Notes under the pieces: generated by a model
What the model was told of the DNA's origin: nothing
The model's database searches: none
What the model saw: only the letters and a program-made list of their open reading frames with translations
Assembly: GCF_018343665.1 (NCBI RefSeq)
Contig: NZ_JAGYPM010000001.1
Coordinates: 469,239 to 533,238, forward strand
Source: Cytobacillus citreus
GTDB lineage: Bacteria; Bacillota; Bacilli; Bacillales; Cytobacillaceae
Direction of reading: 5' to 3'
Length of the DNA: 64,000 nucleotides
Position numbers and translations under genes: made by a program
Shown: in pieces, positions 1 through 7,860 of the stretch
Layout: each line of letters opens with the position of its first letter
Numbering within the stretch: position 1 is the stretch's first letter

Positions 1-180
1 GATCAAACAGCAACTATGAAAAAACCTCGCATTATGACTCTTGAAGAAGCATTAGAATATTTAAATGAAGATGAGTATTGCGAAGTCACACCTGAATCTA
101 TCCGTTTACGTAAAAAAATCCTTGATAAAAATGAACGTGAGAGATCGTCTAAGAAGAAAAAATATGCTGAAATGAGCTAA
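1..180 (+). CDS. typA: TypA/BipA ribosome-associated GTPase, C-terminal end (partial)
   Basis: Only the last 59 codons are in the window, open at the left edge and ending in TAA at 178-180. The tail reads ...MTLEEALEYLNEDEYCEVTP... followed by a Lys/Arg-rich end, which is how TypA/BipA translational GTPases of Bacillus finish. The family binds the ribosome and supports 50S assembly and cold or stress growth. Its GTPase domain lies outside the window, so the call rests on the C-terminal signature and on ylaH following directly, as ylaG(typA)-ylaH do in B. subtilis. Confidence 0.85.
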   Translation, partial: DQTATMKKPRIMTLEEALEYLNEDEYCEVTPESIRLRKKILDKNERERSSKKKKYAEMS

Positions 181-208
181 GAAATGATACTCAAAAAGGA
201 GGGAGAAA

Positions 209-529
209 ATGGGTGTTGATATAAATGAACATCTGTCTTTTTTCGCCGCTTTATTTAAAGTGCAAGAAAACCCAACATTAGGTATGTGGCTTCTTTATTT
301 AACGATTGTCGTTTTATGTATTATTGTTTTTAAGCTAGGGTTTGCACAAAAATTGCCAATTGGAAAATCAATAATTATTTATCTTTTTCTATTATTAGGA
401 TGTACATTATTAACCTTTTTCGCAGTGTTCCTCCCAATTGCAGAAGGATTAGTTGTAGCTGCATTAATTTTAATTGTCTACAAAATCCGTCTTTATCAAT
501 CAAAAAAGCAAGAGGGGAAAGAGATTTAA
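209..529 (+). CDS. ylaH: YlaH-like small membrane protein
   Basis: A 106-residue protein behind a strong AAAGGAGGG ribosome binding site. It has about three hydrophobic segments (roughly residues 26-44, 52-72 and 74-90) and a short Lys-rich cytoplasmic tail. Length and position after typA match the YlaH family of Bacillus, whose biochemical role is unknown to me. It is probably cotranscribed with typA (28-nt gap) and with the 96-residue gene that starts 15 nt after it. Confidence 0.8.
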   Translation: MGVDINEHLSFFAALFKVQENPTLGMWLLYLTIVVLCIIVFKLGFAQKLPIGKSIIIYLFLLLGCTLLTFFAVFLPIAEGLVVAALILIVYKIRLYQSKKQEGKEI

Positions 530-544
530 CTTGGAGATGGTTTC

Positions 545-835
545 ATGAAATCTTTGCAGGATGCTTTATATAATTGGCTTACCATTAAAATTGTTATCAA
601 TGACCGGCCTAGTGACACTGCGGCTGCTGAAACTGAAAAAATGTTTATAGGTATGCTTATTGATGAACATGGATTATCTAATATTGAAATAGAAAAAGAT
701 GAGATCATGTATTATGTACATTATGATCAGAACGGGGAAAGAAAAAAATCACGATTCCCTAGAGAGTTAATAGAAGTTATGTTAAATCAAATCAATTTAG
801 AGCCTGAAAAGTACGTGAATTACCCAGAAGACTAA
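545..835 (+). CDS. Small conserved-looking cytoplasmic protein, function unknown
   Basis: A 96-residue acidic, soluble protein with no signal peptide or membrane segment. The ribosome binding site is TTGGAG, 8 nt before ATG. It lies 15 nt after ylaH and just before a strong terminator, so it closes the typA-ylaH transcript. The middle (about residues 45-80) alternates beta-like strands with the sequence YYVHYDQNGERKKSRFP, which suggests a small alpha/beta fold. I do not recognise a named family and assign no function. Confidence 0.7.
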   Translation: MKSLQDALYNWLTIKIVINDRPSDTAAAETEKMFIGMLIDEHGLSNIEIEKDEIMYYVHYDQNGERKKSRFPRELIEVMLNQINLEPEKYVNYPED

Positions 836-855
836 GGTTCTACTGTTTATATTAG

Positions 856-893
856 AAAAGCCGCTCGTATTTTTAAATGAGCGGCTCTTTTAT
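856..893 (+). terminator. Rho-independent terminator after the typA-ylaH group
   Basis: Stem GCCGCTC (860-866) pairs with GAGCGGC (879-885) around an AT-rich loop and is followed by CTTTTATTT. It is placed 20 nt after the stop of the 96-residue gene. Confidence 0.85.
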
Positions 894-1024
894 TTAGATA
901 AAAATAAAAGTTTTCTCGAGCTAGAGCAAAGTCTAGCTATAAAAGGAAGGCTTTAATATCGCATTCATCGTAAAACCTTAGAGAAGCTTTGGAAGGAAGT
1001 GGCGTTTTTGTAGCGCAATTTATA

Positions 1025-1225
1025 TCACCATTCCTCTTCTTTCACTTTACTTTGGTATAGTTTAAAGCTTCCTGTTTCAATTCTTTTTTGAGTTTTAGTC
1101 GTTATTCTTGCTTCGCAATCTTTACACATATAAGTATGGATTGGGCGGTTTCGTAGCCTTTTTGCTTGAAGGGACTCATCTTCAATCGATTCGATTTTAT
1201 CACATAGAACACATTTTACTCTCAT
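1025..1225 (-). CDS. ylaI: YlaI, small zinc-ribbon protein (DUF2197 type)
   Basis: A 66-residue protein with two Cys pairs, CVLC near residues 5-8 and CKDC near 35-38, the pattern of a small zinc ribbon. I start it at the ATG at 1225 (MRVKCVLC...) because AGAGGTG lies 5 nt before it. A longer reading frame to 1276 exists, but its extra 17 residues have no ribosome binding site and fit no family member. YlaI occupies the same place in B. subtilis. A role as a metal-binding or nucleic-acid-binding protein is inference; no function is established to my knowledge. Confidence 0.8.
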   Translation of the reverse strand: MRVKCVLCDKIESIEDESLQAKRLRNRPIHTYMCKDCEARITTKTQKRIETGSFKLYQSKVKEEEW

Positions 1226-1410
1226 ATGGACACCTCTATTAAATTTTATATTAGTCTTTTCAAATATTTTGAACATAAATTCATTCTTTTCCTGTTATTG
1301 TTTAATTATATAATATGTAACGATTCATATCGACTTACTTTCATTAAAAATGAATAAGTTGAAAATTAATCTTTGTCATAATATGATAATTTTATAAAGG
1401 AGGTATCATT

Positions 1411-1866
1411 ATGGCTAATCAAGTAGAACCAAAATTGATCAAAGCTTTATTGGATAAACTACAGCAGGAACAATTTTGTACTCTAGCAACGATTGACTTT
1501 GAATATGGCGGTCCAAATGTAAGTGCAATATCATGGGTATTTGCTAAAAATGAGGAGACTATTTATTTTGCTGTTGATAATCGGTCTCGAATTGTTCAAA
1601 ACATAAAGGCGAATAATAAAGTAGTCATTAATTTGATTGCGAATGAATCTACATATTCTATTAGCGGAAATGCTTCTGTTAAAGCAGAGAAACTAGAGGG
1701 TGTGCCTTTGAAGTTGGCTCTAATTGAAGTAGCTATTAAAGAGGTTCGTGATGTTATGTTTTACGGCTCAAAAATCGTATCCGAACCGCAATATGATAAA
1801 ACATATGATAAGATCGCTGCTACTCGTTTAGATAAACAAGTAATGGCTGCAATGAAAAACGCTTAG
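1411..1866 (+). CDS. Pyridoxamine 5'-phosphate oxidase-like FMN-binding split-barrel protein
   Basis: A 151-residue soluble protein behind AAAGGAGGT. The N-terminal half reads FCTLATIDFEYGGPNVSAISWVF then IYFAVDNRSRIVQNIKANNKVVINLIA, the strand-strand-helix-strand order of the PNPOx-like split barrel that binds FMN or F420. Its length is typical of the small general-stress and flavin-sequestering members rather than true PdxH. It is a single gene flanked by genes on the opposite strand. The substrate cannot be read from the sequence. Confidence 0.75.
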   Translation: MANQVEPKLIKALLDKLQQEQFCTLATIDFEYGGPNVSAISWVFAKNEETIYFAVDNRSRIVQNIKANNKVVINLIANESTYSISGNASVKAEKLEGVPLKLALIEVAIKEVRDVMFYGSKIVSEPQYDKTYDKIAATRLDKQVMAAMKNA

Positions 1867-1890
1867 TCCTGATGGGCTAAGCGTCTACTT
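1859..1890. terminator. Hairpin at the end of the split-barrel gene
   Basis: ACGCTTAG (1859-1866, including the stop codon) pairs with CTAAGCGT (1877-1884), followed only by CTACTT. It lies between two convergent genes and may act for both, but the T-tract is weak. Confidence 0.5.
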
Positions 1891-1925
1891 AATATCTTAA
1901 ACGAAATTATTCTGAGCTGCAAAAA

Positions 1926-2525
1926 TTAGTCATGTTTATCCTTGTAATAATTAGATTGTGTATCTTGTTGTTTTTCCAACTTTTGTTCATCCTTATTATT
2001 TAATTTCTTTTTCGGTTCTTCTGTTGCATTTTTAGGAGTTGGTTCAATTATATCAGCTGGTACTTCAGGCATTAGCCTCCCTGAAATATCAGCCAATTCA
2101 TTCATTATACCTTGAATAGGTTTTCCGTTTTGAATATCATCTGATATTTCCTTTAGTCGCGCATTTAAATCAGGATCCGCTATGATGATGGCTCTTGCGC
2201 CATATGGATCATTTTTTAAACTTTCAGCAACTGAATATTTAATTGACCCGACTTCAGATCTTTCGAGATTCTTATTAACATCAATTCCTACTATGGCATA
2301 CTTTCCTAAGACAACTGCAGTTGCATCATTTACATTTGGAATGCTTGATGCAAGATGTACCAATCGCTTTGATATTTGCTGTCCTGAAGTTCTGTCTACT
2401 TCCTGTATAGCACTGTTTTTTACATGAACTACGTTTTCATTTGTATTTTCCTGTGCTTGATTATTATTAAGCCCACAACTTGTTAAAAAGGCAACAGCCA
2501 TTACTAAAGATAGCCATTTAGTCAA
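1926..2525 (-). CDS. ylaJ: YhcN/YlaJ-family sporulation lipoprotein
   Basis: A 199-residue lipoprotein. The start is TTG at 2525, chosen because AGGAGATGG lies about 7 nt upstream and no better start exists. Residues 1-17 form a lipoprotein signal with lipobox LTSC (Cys17). The core (about 45-150) has the YhcN/YlaJ pattern, including VVLGKYAIVGIDV and ARAIIIADPDL. The last 50 residues are charged and low in complexity. Family members are known spore-envelope or germination-related lipoproteins. The gene is divergent from ylaK, so a forespore or mother-cell promoter is expected, but I could not define one. Confidence 0.8.
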   Translation of the reverse strand: MTKWLSLVMAVAFLTSCGLNNNQAQENTNENVVHVKNSAIQEVDRTSGQQISKRLVHLASSIPNVNDATAVVLGKYAIVGIDVNKNLERSEVGSIKYSVAESLKNDPYGARAIIIADPDLNARLKEISDDIQNGKPIQGIMNELADISGRLMPEVPADIIEPTPKNATEEPKKKLNNKDEQKLEKQQDTQSNYYKDKHD

Positions 2526-2549
2526 CTTTTACCATCTCCTAAACTTGAA

Positions 2550-2597
2550 CTGATATTTGCAGTTCATATAATTGAATGTGTAAATATCAGTATTTTT
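2550..2597. promoter_or_regulatory. 12-bp inverted repeat in the ylaJ/ylaK divergent intergenic region
   Basis: CTGATATTTGCA (2550-2561) pairs with TGTAAATATCAG (2579-2590) with one G-T wobble, followed by TATTTTT. It lies between two genes that point away from each other, so it is not an ordinary terminator. An operator or a leader structure of ylaK is possible. Confidence 0.35.
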
Positions 2598-2720
2598 AAA
2601 GGGTTCTTTACCGTTTATTGTGCAAAACTTCGTCTATCTTTATACCGAAAATCATATATTTAAGCAAAGTTCCATTCGTTCCACTGTTTTTTATACCTAT
2701 GAAGAGCAGGAGGCAGAAGA

Positions 2721-4049
2721 TTGAGTAAAATATATGTGTTAGATACCAACGTCTTGTTACAGGACCCTTATTCGATTTTCTCATTTGAAGAAAATGAAGT
2801 GGTTATTCCAGCCGTAGTACTAGAGGAAGTGGATTCAAAGAAACGGTATATGGACGAGATTGGCAGGAATGCAAGACAAGTATCACGTCTGATTGACAGC
2901 TTTAGAGGAACAGGCAAGCTTCATGAAAAAGTCCCTCTTGAAAATGGCGGAAGCTTGCGAATTGAATTAAACCATCGTTCATTTCAGCAGCTCCAAGATA
3001 TCTTTATTGAAAAAACAAATGACAACAGAATATTAGCAGTGGCAAAAAATCTTTCATTGGAAGAAGAAACAAAGGAAAATGGCAGAACTGTAATATTAGT
3101 CAGTAAAGATGTTCTAGTTCGCGTTAAAGCAGATGCCATTGGTCTAATAAGCGAGGATTTTTTGAGTGATAGAGTCGTTGAGAATGACCATTTGTATACG
3201 GGGTTTATAGAAGTCTATATATCACAAGATACTTTAAACCGTTTTTACGAAAGAGGAGAGCTTCCAGTGTCTGATGTTTCATCCTCCATCGTTTATCCAA
3301 ATCAATTTCTGATTATGAAGGATGAGCTAGGATCGTCTGCATCTGCTCTTGGTTTTGTTGATAAATCTAGAAAAAAAATAAAAAAACTGATTTTTGATCA
3401 TGATCATATTTGGGGTATAAAGCCACGTAATGTTCAGCAGACCATTGCAATGGAGCTTTTATTAAGGAAAGACCTGCCGTTAATAACATTAACCGGTAAG
3501 GCCGGTACAGGAAAAACACTAATCGCATTGGCTTCAGGACTATTGCAAACAGAGGACTATGGGCATTATAAAAAACTTTTAGTTGCCAGACCGATAGTCC
3601 CTGTTGGAAAAGATATTGGTTTTCTTCCCGGGGAAAAGGAAGAAAAGCTTAGGCCATGGATGCAGCCCATTTTTGATAATCTAGAATATTTATTTAATAC
3701 AAAAAAGCCTGGGGAATTAGAAGCGATTTTAGCAGGTATGGGGTCCATTGAAGTAGAAGCATTGACCTATATTAGAGGTAGAAGTATTCCTGATCAATAT
3801 ATTATTATTGATGAAGCCCAAAATTTAACGAAACACGAGGTAAAAACAATTCTTACTCGAGTCGGAGAAGGGAGTAAAATAGTCTTAATGGGTGATCCAG
3901 AGCAAATTGATCATCCTTATTTAGATGCTTATAATAATGGCTTAACATACGTAGTGGAGAGATTTAAGGATCAAACGATTTCTGGACATATTAAATTGAT
4001 AAAAGGGGAAAGGTCTGGACTTGCACAATTAGCTGCCGATCTTTTGTAG
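2721..4049 (+). CDS. ylaK: PIN domain-PhoH ATPase fusion (PhoH2-like)
   Basis: A 442-residue protein starting at TTG 2721, with GCAGGAGGC about 7 nt upstream. Residues 1 to about 140 are a PIN nuclease domain opening with VLDTNVLLQDP, which carries the first catalytic Asp. Residues about 230-442 are a PhoH P-loop ATPase with Walker A GKAGTGKT near 259 and Walker B IIIDEAQN near 361. PhoH2 proteins combine RNase and RNA-helicase-like activity, which is established for mycobacterial members. The length matches YlaK of B. subtilis. The gene stands alone between ylaJ and a convergent ylaL, with a bidirectional terminator after it. Confidence 0.9.
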   Translation: MSKIYVLDTNVLLQDPYSIFSFEENEVVIPAVVLEEVDSKKRYMDEIGRNARQVSRLIDSFRGTGKLHEKVPLENGGSLRIELNHRSFQQLQDIFIEKTNDNRILAVAKNLSLEEETKENGRTVILVSKDVLVRVKADAIGLISEDFLSDRVVENDHLYTGFIEVYISQDTLNRFYERGELPVSDVSSSIVYPNQFLIMKDELGSSASALGFVDKSRKKIKKLIFDHDHIWGIKPRNVQQTIAMELLLRKDLPLITLTGKAGTGKTLIALASGLLQTEDYGHYKKLLVARPIVPVGKDIGFLPGEKEEKLRPWMQPIFDNLEYLFNTKKPGELEAILAGMGSIEVEALTYIRGRSIPDQYIIIDEAQNLTKHEVKTILTRVGEGSKIVLMGDPEQIDHPYLDAYNNGLTYVVERFKDQTISGHIKLIKGERSGLAQLAADLL

Positions 4050-4100
4050 AAGGAATAAAAAAATATTTTCTAAAATTCAAAAGATGTTTAAGTGATAAAA

Positions 4101-4130
4101 GAAAGGGCGATAAAAAAATATCGCCCTTCA
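4101..4130. terminator. Bidirectional terminator between ylaK and ylaL
   Basis: AAGGGCGATA (4103-4112) and TATCGCCCTT (4119-4128) form a 10-bp perfect stem with a six-A loop between two convergent genes. Confidence 0.8.
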
Positions 4131-4136
4131 TCGGAA

Positions 4137-4634
4137 TTACTTTACTATAAATGCTTTTACCCTTTTTATTGGATTATCTTTATTATGTCCATCTCCAAAA
4201 TAAACATGGACAGGCCCATCTTCTCTTAAAGGCTTTCCTTTCAAAGAAAAACCTAATATAAAATTCCTAGCTTCACTAAGAGGTACATGTTCTTCTCCAT
4301 CATCTGAAACAATCGTTAGTGTTTCAGCGCTTATGTCTGGTTCAGCATTTTGTATAAAAGGTTTAAATGGAATTCCGAATGTTCCTATTAAAACCTTTTC
4401 CTTTTCGAATTTTTTTTCAGTTTTTAATGTGGGAGGAAATACTGCCCCCTCCATAATTTCTCTATCCCAATGCTTGGAAATGGACTTAGTATACTCATCT
4501 AGCTCATCACTTTGTTCTGTTTTCGTATTAAAGAATGAATCTAAATCAACTCTCCGGTCATCGAAAATCCACACTCCCGGATCTAAAGTTATTGAATATT
4601 TAACATTACCACTTATTGAAATAATATTTTCCAT
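4137..4634 (-). CDS. ylaL: YlaL-like conserved protein
   Basis: A 165-residue soluble protein with ATG at 4634 behind AGGAGG. It opens with a strand-rich segment containing VKYSITLDPGVWIFDDRRVDL, and the last 60 residues contain TLTIVSDDGEEHVPLSEARNF. Position between phoH2 and the glutaminase gene matches ylaL of B. subtilis. Some databases label this family as peptidyl-prolyl isomerase-like, but I see no catalytic pattern to support that. It is a single-gene unit ending at the shared terminator with ylaK. Confidence 0.65.
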   Translation of the reverse strand: MENIISISGNVKYSITLDPGVWIFDDRRVDLDSFFNTKTEQSDELDEYTKSISKHWDREIMEGAVFPPTLKTEKKFEKEKVLIGTFGIPFKPFIQNAEPDISAETLTIVSDDGEEHVPLSEARNFILGFSLKGKPLREDGPVHVYFGDGHNKDNPIKRVKAFIVK

Positions 4635-4763
4635 TAAAACTCCTCCTAAAAAAGGCGCAAAAATCGTTCATTACAATGCTTAGTATACAGATTATTAATG
4701 GAATTGTCATATATTGCCCTACATGCTAGAATTCCTGTAAACAATTATATTGGAGGGCATCCT

Positions 4764-5693
4764 ATGACTTGCAAATCAAATAAAGAATTACAAAATATAG
4801 TTAATGAGGTACGACCTTTAACTAAGGAAGGAATGGTTGCGGATTATATCCCTGCATTAGCAAAAGCAACGAAAAATGATTTATCAGTAGCGATTTACGA
4901 AACCAATAATAATTGCTTATACGCAGGCAGCTATCTAAAAAATTTCACATTACAAAGTATTTCAAAGGTGTTAGTTCTTGCCTTGGCCCTTCAAGATAGA
5001 GGGGTAGAGTATGTATTTGACAGGGTCGGGATGGAGCCGACTGGAGATCCCTTTAATTCGATTTCCAAGCTTGAAACCTCAATACCATCAAAACCGCTTA
5101 ATCCGATGATAAATGCTGGGGCACTTGCAGTTACAAATATGATTAGAGGGGAAAGCGAAGCAGAAAAATGGAATCGAATTATAAGTTTTGTCAAATGTTT
5201 ATCTAATAAAAAGAACCTTTCTTATGACACTGAGGTTGCTGCTTCAGAGCTGGAGACAGCCTGGCTAAATAGATCACTTTGCTATTTTATGAAACAGCAT
5301 AATGTGATTGATGGAGATATTGAAGAGTTAATGATGGTTTATACTAAGCAATGTGCCATTGAAATGAATTGTTTTGAGCTTGCGAGAATTGGTGCTGTTT
5401 TTGCATTAAATGGACTAGACCCAGAAACTGGGGAAAGGTTGATTCCGATACACATCGCAAGAATCTGTAAAACCTTCATGGTCACTTGTGGAATGTATAA
5501 TGCATCTGGTGAATTTGCAATTAAGGTTGGGATTCCTGCTAAAAGTGGTGTAGCAGGAGGTATACTTGCTGTGGTACCTGAAAAATACGGGATTGGTATT
5601 TTTGGTCCCTCACTTGATAAAAAAGGAAATAGTATAGCAGGTATAAAACTACTTGAAATTCTTGCTCAACAGTATGATTTTAGTATTTTTTAA
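4764..5693 (+). CDS. glsA: Glutaminase (serine-dependent beta-lactamase fold)
   Basis: Hydrolyses L-glutamine to glutamate and ammonia in the cytoplasm. The 309-residue length is normal for bacterial GlsA. I start it at ATG 4764 because TTGGAGGGC lies 6 nt upstream; an in-frame ATG at 4698 has no ribosome binding site and would add 22 residues. The SxxK catalytic pair is visible as SISK (about residues 65-68), followed later by INAGALA and by SGVAGGI near the C-terminus, all typical of the family. It corresponds to ylaM (glsA2) of B. subtilis. Confidence 0.9.
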   Translation: MTCKSNKELQNIVNEVRPLTKEGMVADYIPALAKATKNDLSVAIYETNNNCLYAGSYLKNFTLQSISKVLVLALALQDRGVEYVFDRVGMEPTGDPFNSISKLETSIPSKPLNPMINAGALAVTNMIRGESEAEKWNRIISFVKCLSNKKNLSYDTEVAASELETAWLNRSLCYFMKQHNVIDGDIEELMMVYTKQCAIEMNCFELARIGAVFALNGLDPETGERLIPIHIARICKTFMVTCGMYNASGEFAIKVGIPAKSGVAGGILAVVPEKYGIGIFGPSLDKKGNSIAGIKLLEILAQQYDFSIF

Positions 5694-5786
5694 TTCCTGT
5701 GAAATCCTTATTATTCTTGCTTTTTTCTCATTATAAGTATAAAATTTATAGATAGGATGATCGCTCGGAAACGGGGGGATTGAAAG

Positions 5787-6068
5787 TTGGCTGCTGAAAT
5801 GATAATAGATCATAAAGAAAAAGCAAATGCCCTATTAAAGGCAGATGCTGATAAAATATTAAAATTAATTAAAGTGCAGATGGACAATCTTACAATGCCA
5901 CAGTGTCCTTTATATGAAGAGGTACTCGACACACAAATGTTTGGATTGTCTCGAGAAATAGATTTTGCCGTCCGGCTCGGCTTAATTGAGGAGAAGGATG
6001 GGAAGGCTATTTTAGATAAATTAGAAAAAGAGCTTTCTATTCTGCATGAAGCGTCAGTAAGAAAATAA
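5787..6068 (+). CDS. ylaN: YlaN (UPF0358), iron-homeostasis protein
   Basis: A 93-residue helical protein, almost identical in its centre to B. subtilis YlaN (for example [17 protein letters not shown]). I start it at TTG 5787 because ACGGGGGGA lies about 8 nt upstream and the result, MAAEMI, matches the family's MASEMI start; the ATG at 5799 is the alternative. Published work links YlaN to the Fur repressor and to growth under iron limitation. It is a single gene upstream of ftsW, as in B. subtilis, with an inserted repeat and a terminator between them. Confidence 0.9.
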   Translation: MAAEMIIDHKEKANALLKADADKILKLIKVQMDNLTMPQCPLYEEVLDTQMFGLSREIDFAVRLGLIEEKDGKAILDKLEKELSILHEASVRK

Positions 6069-6076
6069 AATTAGAA

Positions 6077-6204
6077 AAGCGCACGCGCCTTCAGAGCGAT
6101 CAAAGGTCAGTTTGTTCCTGCGATGAGTCGCTGTTGGAGCTTTCCTTGTCATATCGTATTGTCAACACTAGGACGTCCTAAATGACAGGAGGAGGCGCTT
6201 TAGC
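6077..6204 (-). repeat. Intergenic repeat R4, inverted and diverged copy
   Basis: Read on the minus strand this stretch contains AGGACGTCCTA, then GACAAGGAAAGCT and CATCGCAGGAACAAA, the same order of blocks as the R4 copies at 26907-27065 and 34921-35077. It begins and ends with GCGCC/GGCGC. It lies between the ylaN stop and its terminator, so it seems to have been inserted into the 3' untranslated region. Confidence 0.55.
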
Positions 6205-6218
6205 TAAACAGTTAAATA

Positions 6219-6258
6219 AAACTCAAACATTCATTAATGATTGTTTGGGTTTTTTTAG
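6219..6258 (+). terminator. Terminator after ylaN
   Basis: ACTCAAACATTCATT (from 6221) pairs with AATGATTGTTTGGGT, ending at 6250, and is followed by seven T. It forms a nearly continuous 15-bp palindrome. Confidence 0.85.
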
Positions 6259-6465
6259 CTATTAGAGGAATTTACATATATTTTCAGTGCGAAGAGATAA
6301 GTTAAGTTATTAATGTGTCACAATAAAAAATTAGTATGACATAATTGTGGATGTTTAATAAATAGTGTGTTACATTTGATTTAACTTTTCTATTCTTCAG
6401 TGCAGGATATTTTAATGCTTTAGTCGAATAAATAAATCTACGTAGAAGATAAGGGAAGAGGCTAG

Positions 6466-7668
6466 ATGTTAAAAAAAATCTTAAAATCATATGATTATTC
6501 ATTAATTATTGCAGTAGCGCTATTGTCAGTTTTTGGCCTAATTATGATCTTTAGTGCAAGTATGGTTACATCTGTTCAGTACTATGGATTGGAAAGTGAT
6601 TATTTTTATAATAAGCAAAAGGTTCATCTTATTATCGGGGCAATTGCTTTTGTTTTCATGGCACTTTTTCCTTATAAAGCCATGTTAAGTAACAAGATTC
6701 TTGTTCCCATGGTTTTTCTTTCTTTATTTGGCTTATTTGCTATCTTTCTTTTTGGATATGCTTCAAATAATGCATTAAGCTGGTTTAAAGTGGGGAGTAG
6801 AATGATTCAACCTGCTGAATTCGTTAAGCTCACAGTCATTATCTATTTGTCAGCGGTTTATGCAAAGAAACAATCATATATCAATGAGTTTAATAAAGGA
6901 GTTGTACCTCCACTAGCTTATTTATTTCTAGCGTGTTTAATGGTCGCGATACAGCCAGATTTTGGAACTGCTGCAATTATCTTTTTAATTGGAGCTATGA
7001 TCATTTTTGCTTCAGGAATGAATTATAAAAATATCTTAAAGCTTTGTTTCATAGGAATATTGATAGTAGCACCTCTTGTATTGATCATGAAAGACGAAAT
7101 TTTTACTGACGTAAGAATGGGACGATTTGAAGCATTTGCCAACCCGTTCAATACTGAATATGGGTATCATCTCGTCAATTCTTATCTTGCATTAGGTTCT
7201 GGAGGGCTTAAAGGATTAGGGCTAGGCAATAGTGTTCAGAAGCTTGGTTACTTGCCCGAAGCTCATACTGATTTTATTATGGCAGTTATTGCTGAGGAGC
7301 TTGGAGCATTTGGGGTTTGTTTCGTTTTACTGCTCCTTGGATATATTGTCCTTCGTGGCCTATACATTGGTTTAAAATGTAAAGATCCTTTTGGCAGTCT
7401 ATTAGCAATTGGGATATCTAGTATGATTGGAATTCAATCCTTTATCAATCTTGCTGGGATATCAGGATTAATCCCGCTTACTGGGGTACCGCTTCCATTC
7501 GTAAGCTATGGGGGCTCATCATTTATACAGCTATCACTTGCAATGGGGATACTTGTAAATGTATCTATGTTTGTAAAATATGAACAAAAATATAAAAGAA
7601 ATATCGAAAATGATCCACCTGAACAAATTCAAAAGTTTTCGCGAAAAGTTTATAATTACCATAAATAA
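6466..7668 (+). CDS. ftsW: FtsW, septal peptidoglycan polymerase of the SEDS family
   Basis: A 400-residue polytopic membrane protein (about ten segments) with ATG at 6466 behind GGGAAGAGG. It polymerises lipid II at the division septum together with a class B PBP such as PBP2B. SEDS hallmarks are visible: VAIQPDFGTA, GLKGLGLGNSVQK, LPEAHTDFI and LPFVSYGGSS. It sits between ylaN and pycA as in B. subtilis and outside the dcw cluster, where the related spoVE lies. The C-terminal tail is charged and cytoplasmic. Confidence 0.92.
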   Translation: MLKKILKSYDYSLIIAVALLSVFGLIMIFSASMVTSVQYYGLESDYFYNKQKVHLIIGAIAFVFMALFPYKAMLSNKILVPMVFLSLFGLFAIFLFGYASNNALSWFKVGSRMIQPAEFVKLTVIIYLSAVYAKKQSYINEFNKGVVPPLAYLFLACLMVAIQPDFGTAAIIFLIGAMIIFASGMNYKNILKLCFIGILIVAPLVLIMKDEIFTDVRMGRFEAFANPFNTEYGYHLVNSYLALGSGGLKGLGLGNSVQKLGYLPEAHTDFIMAVIAEELGAFGVCFVLLLLGYIVLRGLYIGLKCKDPFGSLLAIGISSMIGIQSFINLAGISGLIPLTGVPLPFVSYGGSSFIQLSLAMGILVNVSMFVKYEQKYKRNIENDPPEQIQKFSRKVYNYHK

Positions 7669-7860
7669 GTGTCCAGTCTCCACTGCACTTTTTATAAAGA
7701 ATCATCCAGAGGAATAATCAAATGATATTATTCATTTGAAATAGGACATGACAATTGTAAAAAGAGAGATTAATAGTATTCTGCGAACGGATCATTTATG
7801 GCCGTCGCATAACTTTATTTTCCAGAAAAATCAAAATAATAAGAAGACGGGGTGTTTTTC

